Source of the DNA: Stigonema ocellatum SAG 48.90 = DSM 106950
GTDB lineage: Bacteria; Cyanobacteriota; Cyanobacteriia; Cyanobacteriales; Nostocaceae
NCBI GenBank assembly: GCA_016903675.1
Contig: JADQBA010000002.1
Location: 1-64,000 of the forward strand
Direction of reading: 5' to 3'
Length of the DNA: 64,000 nt
Both the position numbers and the translations under genes were made by a program. Shown one piece after another: positions 33,564 to 41,014 of this stretch. Below the pieces are notes generated by a model. That model was not told the DNA's origin. It saw only the letters and a list, made by a program, of their open reading frames with translations, and ran no database searches. How positions within the stretch are numbered: position 1 is the stretch's first letter; the number at the start of each line of letters is the position of its first letter.

Positions 33564-34489
33564 AACCAGTAGTTAGCGTTATTACCTGCACCCACAATCC
33601 AAGAAGTAATTATATTAAAAGGGTATTGCTTGCAATACAAAAACAGACTTTGCCAATAGAGTTATGGGAATACTTACTCATTGATAATGCGAGTAATCAA
33701 CTTCTTTCCTCAGAAATAGACTTAAGCTGGCATCCTAATGCTCGTCATATTCGAGAAGAACAGTTAGGTTTAACTCCTGCAAGGTTACGAGGTATTAAAG
33801 AGGCAGTAGGTGAAATTTTAGTTTTTGTTGATGATGACAACGTTTTAGACCCAGATTATTTAGAAGTCGCTTTAAGAATCAGCAAAGATTTCTCAATAAT
33901 TGGTGCTTGGGGTGGACAAGTTATTGCAGAATTGGAAGAGGACCCTCCAGAATGGACAAAGCCTGACCTAAAAAATTACCTATACTCTCTAGCTTGTCGA
34001 GAATTTGAACGAGATCAATGGTCTAATTTAATACATCAACACGAAACAACCCCTTGCGGAGCTGGGCTTTGTGTTCGTAAAATCGTTGCACAGAAGTATG
34101 CTGAATTAGTTCATAACGATCCTAGGCGGGCAGATCTGGATCGCAAAGGTCAAATACTGAGTTCCTGTGGAGACTCAGACTTAGCCTATACAGCCTGCGA
34201 TATAGGCTTGGGCACAGGACAGTTTACATCTCTGAAAGTGACTCACTTGATACCCCCTAGCCGTCTGTCAGAGGATTATCTCCTGCGTATCTCTGAAGGA
34301 TTATCTTATTCAGGAACTGTCTTGGAGTATTTCCGAGGCAAACTGCCAGCAACGCCAACTTGGAAATCATCCTCGATATATTTGCTATATCTTCGTCTTC
34401 GATACGGTGTAAGAAGACGCCGCTTCTATGAGGCGACACAGAAAGGTTTGAGGCAAGCTGTAAAAGAGATTGCTAATTGGCAAAATTAA
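33560..34489 (+). CDS. Glycosyltransferase family 2
   Basis: A 309-residue GT-A enzyme. SVITCTHNPRSNYIKRVLLAI starts the fold, LLIDNASN is the first acidic motif, ILVFVDDDNVLDPDYL holds the metal-binding DDD, and CGAGLCVRK is the acceptor-side loop common in this GT2 branch. The ATG overlaps the stop of the upstream GT2 (ATGA), so the two are translationally coupled. It likely works with that enzyme on the same glycan. Confidence 0.92.
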   Translation: MKPVVSVITCTHNPRSNYIKRVLLAIQKQTLPIELWEYLLIDNASNQLLSSEIDLSWHPNARHIREEQLGLTPARLRGIKEAVGEILVFVDDDNVLDPDYLEVALRISKDFSIIGAWGGQVIAELEEDPPEWTKPDLKNYLYSLACREFERDQWSNLIHQHETTPCGAGLCVRKIVAQKYAELVHNDPRRADLDRKGQILSSCGDSDLAYTACDIGLGTGQFTSLKVTHLIPPSRLSEDYLLRISEGLSYSGTVLEYFRGKLPATPTWKSSSIYLLYLRLRYGVRRRRFYEATQKGLRQAVKEIANWQN

Positions 34490-34583
34490 TCTCGCGCTTA
34501 ACGCGATTGGGCTTGAATCCCAATCCCCAATCGCCAATCCCCAGTCCCCAGTCATTTATGGGGTTCCCCACCTACCACCTACC

Positions 34584-35774
34584 TTAGACTGGTTCGGAAA
34601 TTTTACCCTCAAGACGACGAAAGAGAAATAGCCAAAGTGGTATGGTGCTATTGATTGCAATGAGTCGCACCAAATGACCAGCAGTAACAATTTCTACATT
34701 GTGATCCAATGCTAGCGCTACTAAAATCATTTCCGCTGATCCTCCAGGTGCAGTTACCAATAGACAAGTCAACCAGTCCCAAGACGTTAATTGCATGGCA
34801 ATCCAGGCGGCGATCGCACCAACAACCAAAGTCATAACGACAGACAAAAAGGCGTAACCGATGGTCTTTTTCTCTAAAGTCGGTTTATCACCCCAATACT
34901 CACCTATGGTAATTCCTAAAAGCATTTGACCCAGTAAGCTGACCAGAGGCGGTGGGCTAAAATTAACATGATCCACAAAAGGCAGCCAGCTTAGCATTGG
35001 GTTAAAAGCAATACCAATCATTAATGCACCAACAAACTCACCAGAGGGAATTTTACTTTTGGAGGCAAGATAAACTCCTAATCCGTCCAGCAGAAGAGCT
35101 AACAGTAGTAATTCTAAATGAGATGGTTCGAGACTGAGCAAAACACCTTTGATCGGGAGTGCTTGGGTATTATAAGTACCATTTAATATCCTTACAACCA
35201 GTGGAATCAGAAAAGTTACGGAGGTGATGCGCAGACCCTGAACCAACGCCACTAGAACGACATTTCTGCCGTATTCAGCAGCAATAGCTGACATAGGTCC
35301 TATACCACCAGGAACTGTAGCCAGCATTGCCGTTAATAAATTGGTTTTGCTCAAACGTCCGTAAATGTAGCCAATTAAGCTCCCACACAGGAGCAGGAAA
35401 AAGTTGAGCAAAACAAAAACAGGAACACTAGAAGCAACACTAGCTAGATTACCATGAGCAATTGAAAACCCAACATTTAGCCCCACAAGTGCCATGCCAA
35501 TCTTTCTGGCAGTGCGGTTAGGTTTGGGACAATGGTCATAGAAAATCCGACAAGCCTGAAGTACCAATGCACCAGAGACTATACCACCAAATAACCAGGC
35601 TACCCCTCCAATGTTCAACTTTGTCAGGACTAAACCCAAGGGTAATGTCAGCAACATTTCCAAGGTGAGAATGATTAACTGATTCACTCTTGGCTGTTGT
35701 TCAACAACAGCAGGTTTCTCATGAGTGTCAGGCTTCTTGGGAGTCGCTACGCTTAAAGTGTCATTCGTTAACAC
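34584..35774 (-). CDS. AbrB-family integral membrane protein
   Basis: A 396-residue protein with about ten membrane segments and an internal duplication. VAWLFGGIVSGALVL, MLATVPGGIGPMSAIAAEYG and LLVTAPGGSAEMILVALAL are matching halves with the PGG motif of the AbrB duplicated-region family, once labelled ammonia-monooxygenase-like. Members are putative transporters or regulators in the inner membrane; the substrate is not established. The N-terminal 30 residues are polar and cytoplasmic. It is transcribed alone, convergent to the GT2 genes. Confidence 0.88.
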   Translation of the reverse strand: MLTNDTLSVATPKKPDTHEKPAVVEQQPRVNQLIILTLEMLLTLPLGLVLTKLNIGGVAWLFGGIVSGALVLQACRIFYDHCPKPNRTARKIGMALVGLNVGFSIAHGNLASVASSVPVFVLLNFFLLLCGSLIGYIYGRLSKTNLLTAMLATVPGGIGPMSAIAAEYGRNVVLVALVQGLRITSVTFLIPLVVRILNGTYNTQALPIKGVLLSLEPSHLELLLLALLLDGLGVYLASKSKIPSGEFVGALMIGIAFNPMLSWLPFVDHVNFSPPPLVSLLGQMLLGITIGEYWGDKPTLEKKTIGYAFLSVVMTLVVGAIAAWIAMQLTSWDWLTCLLVTAPGGSAEMILVALALDHNVEIVTAGHLVRLIAINSTIPLWLFLFRRLEGKISEPV

Positions 35775-35876
35775 TCTGGTTTACTCTACTAGATGTACTC
35801 TGTTTACTTTAGTTTAGGCCAGAGATTTTTTCGCTTGTCTTCTCCCTATTCCCCACTCCCTACTCCCTCTCTAGGA

Positions 35877-36263
35877 TTAGCGACCCAAGAGATTGGTGGC
35901 CGCACCAGCAGCCCCACCATTAATAGCATTGCTGAGGGGATGGCGACGATTGGTAATGACGCCAGCCACTGTGCCGGCTGCTGCACCTACTGCGGTATCT
36001 CGAGCCAAGTGACGACTTCTGTGGCGTCCGCCGTGGTTGACGGCATTAACAGCAGCACCAGCAGCGGCCCCATTAACGGCATTAGCTGCTGTATGATGAC
36101 GGCTAGTCACCGTACCAGTTACCGTACCTGCTGCTGCGCCTACTCCAGCATCTTTTATGAGCCGATGCTTTGCTGATGCGGGTTGCACAGACACTAGGTT
36201 TCCACCGACTAGACTCATCGCCATGAGGCTTGGTAATAGTGTGCGTTTTAAAATTGGATGCAT
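35877..36263 (-). CDS. Small exported glycine-zipper protein
   Basis: A 128-residue protein with a signal peptide (LPSLMAMSLVGGNLVSVQPASA). The rest is two copies of one module: a glycine-zipper helix (GVGAAAGTVTGTVTSRHH and AVGAAAGTVAGVITNRRH) followed by AxNAxNGxAAGAA. The modules have many His and Arg residues between the zippers. Such proteins lie in the periplasm or outer membrane of cyanobacteria and are of unknown function. The opposite strand is also open because of Ala/Gly codon bias, which is a shadow. Confidence 0.75.
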   Translation of the reverse strand: MHPILKRTLLPSLMAMSLVGGNLVSVQPASAKHRLIKDAGVGAAAGTVTGTVTSRHHTAANAVNGAAAGAAVNAVNHGGRHRSRHLARDTAVGAAAGTVAGVITNRRHPLSNAINGGAAGAATNLLGR

Positions 36264-36438
36264 TACTATCCCTTTTAAATGAATGAACTGCTCTGTTAAA
36301 ATTGGAATAGACAGTCTGATAACTTTTCTAATTCTAGAGTAGGTCAGAGATTCTTTTCTGTCGTGACTCTAAGGGATAGTAATGTCTAATCACTTAGAGA
36401 GAAACTCAGATCAATGAAGTACAACCAAATCAAAGAAG

Positions 36439-37146
36439 TCAGGAGTCAGGAGTCGGAAGTTCTGAGAGCGGTTGCACAATTAACTCAATATCAAAACAAT
36501 CAATAGCAGCCGCAATCAAAGCTGCAATAATCTTTTCAATACCCAGGTTTTGGGGGAGTTTCAGTGGAGTAAAAGATTCTGTATCAAATACTTCAGCAAA
36601 CAATTCTTGATCCGGTTGTAAACGGATAGAGCCATGTTGTAAAATTGCTCCACCCTTTCGCAGTTGGGCACTACCGATGAGTTTGTTACCATCTGGCAAA
36701 ACTAAATCTGCACCTGTGGCAGTGCCAAAACAGTTGGGGTTATGGATGTAGCCTCGCCCAGTTGTACCGTAGTGCAATTCTACGCCAAGCGATCGCCACC
36801 CTTGAATCAAAAACTCACAAATTTTTTGGTATACCTGGATGCGATCGCCCGTTAGTCCAGACACAACCACGGCGTAAGTTAAATCACCTTGATGTAGCAC
36901 CGCCCTTCCTCCAGTAGGACGCCGCACCAACTCCACTTTCTGACCTTGCCAAACCAGGTGCTGCCAATGTTCAGGGTATTTGTGCTGATGATAGCCCAGA
37001 GAAATGGCAGGTGGCGACCAAGTGTAAAATCGCAAAGTTGGACCTTGCTTTCCCGACTGGTGTTGTTCTAATAACCAACGGTCAATCGCCATCTGCACAT
37101 TGCCAGCAGCCTCAAGCATTGGAATCAGTCGCCACACTGTTCTCAA
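36439..37146 (-). CDS. Lipoate-protein ligase / octanoyltransferase family protein
   Basis: A 235-residue BPL/LPL-fold protein. RRPTGGRAVLHQGDLTYAVV is the conserved nucleotide/lipoyl-binding block. NCFGTATGADLVLPDGNKLIGSAQL contains the conserved lysine and a cysteine placed like that of LipM octanoyltransferases, and GAILQHGSI closes the site. It transfers lipoate or octanoate to lipoyl domains of pyruvate dehydrogenase or GcvH. Whether it is ligase (ATP) or LipM-type transferase cannot be settled here. The stop of the upstream YbjN gene overlaps its start by 4 bp. Confidence 0.85.
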   Translation of the reverse strand: MRTVWRLIPMLEAAGNVQMAIDRWLLEQHQSGKQGPTLRFYTWSPPAISLGYHQHKYPEHWQHLVWQGQKVELVRRPTGGRAVLHQGDLTYAVVVSGLTGDRIQVYQKICEFLIQGWRSLGVELHYGTTGRGYIHNPNCFGTATGADLVLPDGNKLIGSAQLRKGGAILQHGSIRLQPDQELFAEVFDTESFTPLKLPQNLGIEKIIAALIAAAIDCFDIELIVQPLSELPTPDS

Positions 37147-37646
37147 GCTACACCAAACTCCGATTGTAACGCTTCGTCGTTGTTGTCAGCGATGGTTGCC
37201 ACGACGGTAATTAGGCGAGAAACTACGGCAGGAGATAACTCTGCCAAGGAACTGATCGCTATGACAACCACTTGGTTTTCAATAATACCAAAACGGGATT
37301 CAAAGGTACTGGAACAGTTCATTTCCAATAGCTTCCGCATCAACTTAGGTTCATCTTTAGCAGGTAACTTTAGCACTACAGACCAAACCGTTAAGGTGCC
37401 TTCATTGGTTTTCCCTGTGAGTCGGACAAACACTTCCACACTACCGTAGTTAAACTTCCAAAGATAACCACCTTCTGAGGGCTGGTTAACCATGGCACTG
37501 TTATCTTGTTCCAGACTGTGGATGACGTTTTCAATGACGTCCACATAGTTAATGCCCGTTTTTTCCTCGATTAACTCATTGATGAGTTCGTCGGTGGCGA
37601 TGGATTCGGTTGCGACTGTTTGTTGATTGGATTGGTAGCTTGTCAT
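37143..37646 (-). CDS. YbjN-domain protein
   Basis: A 167-residue soluble protein from the ATG at 37646 (MTSYQSNQQTVATES). A farther start at 37727 adds residues without family likeness. GYLWKFNYGSVEVFVRLTG and LMRKLLEMNCSSTFESRFGI, then VVVIAISSLAELSP, match the YbjN/type III secretion chaperone-like fold found widely in cyanobacteria. The biochemical role is unknown; members are linked to stress responses. It overlaps the lipoate-ligase-type gene by 4 bp, so both are probably one transcript. Confidence 0.85.
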   Translation of the reverse strand: MTSYQSNQQTVATESIATDELINELIEEKTGINYVDVIENVIHSLEQDNSAMVNQPSEGGYLWKFNYGSVEVFVRLTGKTNEGTLTVWSVVLKLPAKDEPKLMRKLLEMNCSSTFESRFGIIENQVVVIAISSLAELSPAVVSRLITVVATIADNNDEALQSEFGVA

Positions 37647-38101
37647 ACAGATTTTTGTCTCAGTAGCATCATTGTTGCATCTACATCGATAATATAATTT
37701 TTGATATCCTATCTTTTGCTCCCCCACTCCCTACTCCCTACTCCCCTACTCCCTACTCCCCACCTTCACCCATCATTTTTGGGTTGACAGACTACTAGTA
37801 CTCTGGCAACCTTCGAGAAGCAAGGCTTGTAATGATTTGTTCGTAGTGAGGACTTTAGTACTCAAAAATACGAGGACTAAAGTCCTCACTACAAACTCAT
37901 CAAAGGCAATTTTTTTAATCGCTCTTTGGGTAGAAAGATTTGGTTACAAGCTAGCTATTATATTATCTCTTCCGTAGGGAGAATACTAATCAACCTTGAA
38001 GGTAAGGTAGCCTTGGGAACAGGCAGGGGCGCTGAAAAGCGGTTTAGCAATCGTCTCAGTGTTTGCCATCTACCTAAAGAGTTAAATTACGGAAATTGAT
38101 T
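37647..38101. other. Intergenic stretch with tandem repeat and hairpin
   Basis: A CCCTACTC-type short tandem repeat covers about 37711-37762. A perfect 17-bp inverted repeat (37843-37859 with 37876-37892, GTAGTGAGGACTTTAGT) forms a hairpin with a 16-base loop. The remaining 200 bases precede the SDR gene and probably hold its promoter. No gene is seen. Confidence 0.55.
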
Positions 38102-38968
38102 ATGGCTGACAACAAAAAAGTTTGGTTAATTACGGGTAGTTCCACTGGGTTCGGGCGATCGCTCACTGAGGCAGTACTCAAACATGGTCATCGCGTCGTC
38201 GCCACTGCCCGCAAACCTGAACAACTTAGTGACCTTGTTGACCAGTATCCAGAAACCGCAAAAGCCGTTCGCCTTGATGTCACCAATACCCAACAAGTGC
38301 ATGATGCGGTGAAGTCATCTGTTGACGCTTTTGGTCACATCGACGTGCTAGTGAACAACGCAGGTTATGGCACCATAGGTGCCCTCGAGGAGGTTAGTGA
38401 GGAAGCGATTCAACGCCAGTTTGCCACCAACGTCTTTGGGGCGCTCAACATGATCAAAGCAGTACTCCCCGGACTGAGGCAGCAACGCAGCGGTCACATT
38501 CTTAACATCTCGTCCGTGGGCGGTTTCGTCTCCTTTGCTGGCACTGGAATCTATTGCAGCACTAAGTTTGCCCTAGAGGGATTGTCTGAGGCACTATCCA
38601 AAGAAGTTGCTCCCTTGGGCATCAAAGTAACAATTATTGAGCCTGGGGCGTTTCGTACTGATTTCAATGGGCGATCGCTCGCCACACCAGAGCATCTGAT
38701 TGATGACTACGCTTCCACCAGCGGTGAATTTCTCAAGTGGATTCGGGAAACCGATGGCACGCAACCCGGCGATCCAGACAAAGCCGCTCAAGCGATGATC
38801 CAGGCAGTTGAAAGCCATAATCCGCCGCTAAGACTGGCGTTGGGAGCGGATGCTCTTCATCTGATCTCCGAAAAGCTTTCCTCAGTGAAAGCCGAAATGG
38901 AAGCCTGGAAACAGGTGTCCATTAACACTGCATTTGAAGGACTAGAGGTTGGTGCCATCGGTGGGTAA
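38102..38968 (+). CDS. Short-chain dehydrogenase/reductase (classical SDR)
   Basis: A 288-residue NAD(P)-dependent oxidoreductase from the ATG at 38102. TGSSTGFGRSLTEAVL is the TGxxxGxG cofactor loop, with Arg in VVATARKPEQL suggesting NADP. VLVNNAGYG is the NNAG motif, and SSVGGFVSFAGTGIYCSTK holds Ser and YxxxK of the catalytic site. The EPGAFRTDF block is usual for the DltE/retinol-dehydrogenase-like branch. It probably reduces a small carbonyl compound. It opens a run of four plus-strand genes, the next being 26 bp away. Confidence 0.92.
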   Translation: MADNKKVWLITGSSTGFGRSLTEAVLKHGHRVVATARKPEQLSDLVDQYPETAKAVRLDVTNTQQVHDAVKSSVDAFGHIDVLVNNAGYGTIGALEEVSEEAIQRQFATNVFGALNMIKAVLPGLRQQRSGHILNISSVGGFVSFAGTGIYCSTKFALEGLSEALSKEVAPLGIKVTIIEPGAFRTDFNGRSLATPEHLIDDYASTSGEFLKWIRETDGTQPGDPDKAAQAMIQAVESHNPPLRLALGADALHLISEKLSSVKAEMEAWKQVSINTAFEGLEVGAIGG

Positions 38969-38994
38969 GCGGTTCTACTAATGAGGAGAATGTG

Positions 38995-39762
38995 ATGAAA
39001 CTTGAAGGTAAAGTTGCGCTAGTAACAGGTAGTAGTCAGGGGATCGGACAAGCGATCGCCATCCGTCTCGCAGAAGAAGGTGCCGATATCATCATAGACT
39101 ACCGCTCTCACCCAGAAGGAGCAGAGGAAACTAAAGCGAAAGTCCAAGCCACCGGACGCAAAGGCTTAGTTGTCAAAGCAGATTTGGGTATAGTCAGCGA
39201 TATCAACCGGATGGTTTCTGATGGTATCCAACACTTCGGTAAACTAGATATACTGGTAAACAACGCAGGTCTAGAAAAAAACGCCTCCTTCTGGGATGTG
39301 ACTGAAGTTGATTATGATAACGTGCTGAACGTTAACCTGAAGGGTGTATTCTTCGCAACACAAGCCATCGTCAAGCACTTAATCGAAACGAAACGCCAAG
39401 GAAAGATTATCAACATCAGCTCGGTGCATGAAGAATTACCCTTCCCGCACTTTACCTCTTACTGTGTCAGTAAAGGCGGTGTGAAAATGATGATGCGAAA
39501 CCTAGCAGTAGAACTCGGACCCTTGGGCATCACCATCAATAACGTCGCACCAGGAGCGATCAACACACCCATCAACAAAAGTTTGATAGAAGACAAAGCT
39601 AAGCTAAACGCTGTGCTGCAAAATATACCCCTCGGACGGCTAGGGGAACCAAATGATATTTCTTCTATAGTCGCCTTTTTAGCTTCACCCGATGCTAACT
39701 ATATCACAGGCTCTACCTTTTTTGTCGATGGTGGATTGTTGTGGAACTACCATGAACAGTAG
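38995..39762 (+). CDS. Short-chain dehydrogenase, glucose 1-dehydrogenase-like
   Basis: A 255-residue classical SDR. VTGSSQGIGQAIAIRLAEEG is the cofactor loop, ILVNNAGLEKN the NNAG motif, and SSVHEELPFPHFTSYCVSK the Ser-Tyr-Lys site. The SSVHEELPFP loop and PGAINTPIN are typical of bacterial glucose 1-dehydrogenases, which oxidise beta-D-glucose to gluconolactone with NAD(P). GAGGAG lies 7-8 bp before the ATG at 38995. Its place beside a glucosidase-family gene fits sugar metabolism, though the true substrate may differ. Confidence 0.9.
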   Translation: MKLEGKVALVTGSSQGIGQAIAIRLAEEGADIIIDYRSHPEGAEETKAKVQATGRKGLVVKADLGIVSDINRMVSDGIQHFGKLDILVNNAGLEKNASFWDVTEVDYDNVLNVNLKGVFFATQAIVKHLIETKRQGKIINISSVHEELPFPHFTSYCVSKGGVKMMMRNLAVELGPLGITINNVAPGAINTPINKSLIEDKAKLNAVLQNIPLGRLGEPNDISSIVAFLASPDANYITGSTFFVDGGLLWNYHEQ

Positions 39763-39832
39763 GTTTGTAGTTGCGCTTCAGCGCTATAGTAGCTTGCATC
39801 TGTGCAATTAAAAAATTTTAGGAGAACATACC

Positions 39833-40855
39833 ATGAAAGCTGCTGTTTTACCCAATTATCACCAACCGCTGGAATTGCGTGAGGTACCTGTACCGGAAAT
39901 TGGTCCAACGGAAGTGCTGATTAAAGTCCACGCCTGTGGAGTTTGCGGTTCGGATGTGCATTTGGTGGACGAGCAATTTAAGGGAATGTCAACCGTGCCG
40001 GTTATTCCTGGTCACGAAGTTGCTGGAGTGATTGAAGAAGTAGGCGAACAAGTTAACTATCTCAAAAAAGGCGATCGCGTTGGCGTTCCTTGGGCTCAGC
40101 ACACCTGTGGTCATTGCCGCTACTGCATACGCGGTGAATCAACTCTATGTCCAGAGCAACTGGTGACCGGTGTTAGCCTCAATGGGGGATACGCAGAGTA
40201 TACCAAAGCTCCTGCCCGTGACGTAACTGTCATCCCCGATGAAATTTCCTTTGAGGAAGCAGCACCCCTATTTTGTGCAGGAGTGACTGTTTATACCCCC
40301 TTCAATTACGTTGGCTTCAAGCCGGGACAAACTGTTGCCGTGATGGGTGTAGGCGGACTAGGACATTTGGCGCTGCAGTTTGCCCATGCTTTGGGAGCAC
40401 GTACAATTGCAGTCAGCAGAGGCGAAGATAAACTCCAACTGGCTAAAGAAAAACTGGGAGCAGATGAAGCCATCGACTCCAGCACTGACGAATGGGTGCA
40501 AAAAGTGCAGCAGATGGGTGGTGCTGATGTCATTCTCTCAACTGCCAATTCATCCAAGCTGATGGGACAGGCGATCCACGCCCTTGCTCCGGAAGGAACG
40601 TTAGTATTGCTAGCTGTGGATGACAAAGAAATCCTCCTTCCGCCGCCAATGGATTTGATTGGTGCCCGTCGGCGGGTCATGGGTAGTCCCAGTGGCTCAA
40701 TTAAAGATATGCGCGAGACATTAGAAGTCGCTGCTAGACACGGTGTTCGCCCGATGATTGAAACTCATCCTCTAGACAATGCCCAGCAGGCTCTTGAGCG
40801 CGTGCGCGATGGTAAGCCACGTTTTCGAGCGGTACTAACTATGAACGGGCGTTAA
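39833..40855 (+). CDS. Zinc-dependent alcohol dehydrogenase
   Basis: A 340-residue medium-chain dehydrogenase. The catalytic zinc ligands are C38 in ACGVCGSDVH and H61 in GHEVAGV, with a third in the mid-region. The structural zinc loop has C92, C95, C98 and C106 (CGHCRYC...C). The Rossmann loop is VAVMGVGGLGHLALQFAHAL, followed by TIAVSR, suggesting NADP preference. AGGAG lies before the ATG at 39833. It oxidises or reduces alcohols/aldehydes and may act with the two SDRs upstream. Confidence 0.92.
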   Translation: MKAAVLPNYHQPLELREVPVPEIGPTEVLIKVHACGVCGSDVHLVDEQFKGMSTVPVIPGHEVAGVIEEVGEQVNYLKKGDRVGVPWAQHTCGHCRYCIRGESTLCPEQLVTGVSLNGGYAEYTKAPARDVTVIPDEISFEEAAPLFCAGVTVYTPFNYVGFKPGQTVAVMGVGGLGHLALQFAHALGARTIAVSRGEDKLQLAKEKLGADEAIDSSTDEWVQKVQQMGGADVILSTANSSKLMGQAIHALAPEGTLVLLAVDDKEILLPPPMDLIGARRRVMGSPSGSIKDMRETLEVAARHGVRPMIETHPLDNAQQALERVRDGKPRFRAVLTMNGR

Positions 40856-40929
40856 GTTTGCAAGGTGGGCATTGCCCACCTAACAGAAAATTTTGTGGAT
40901 AAAATTATGGACATTAGACTAATGATAAC

Positions 40930-40988
40930 CTCACGCAAAGACGCAAAGGCGCTAAGAAAACTTTTGCGACTTTGCGTCTTTGCGTGAG
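40930..40988. repeat. 19-bp perfect hairpin between ADH and GH63 genes
   Basis: CTCACGCAAAGACGCAAAG at 40930-40948 and its exact reverse complement at 40970-40988 flank a 21-base loop. It ends 26 bp before the GH63-like start and may work as a terminator or a processing site. The same sequence style recurs in cyanobacterial interspersed repeats. Confidence 0.65.
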
Positions 40989-41014
40989 ACTTCATATTAT
41001 TGGAACATAAAATT

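Noticed and set aside
35793..36176. 127-codon plus-strand frame
   Set aside because: It is the complement of the glycine-zipper gene; the Ser/Thr/Cys-rich reading is a by-product of Ala/Gly codons.
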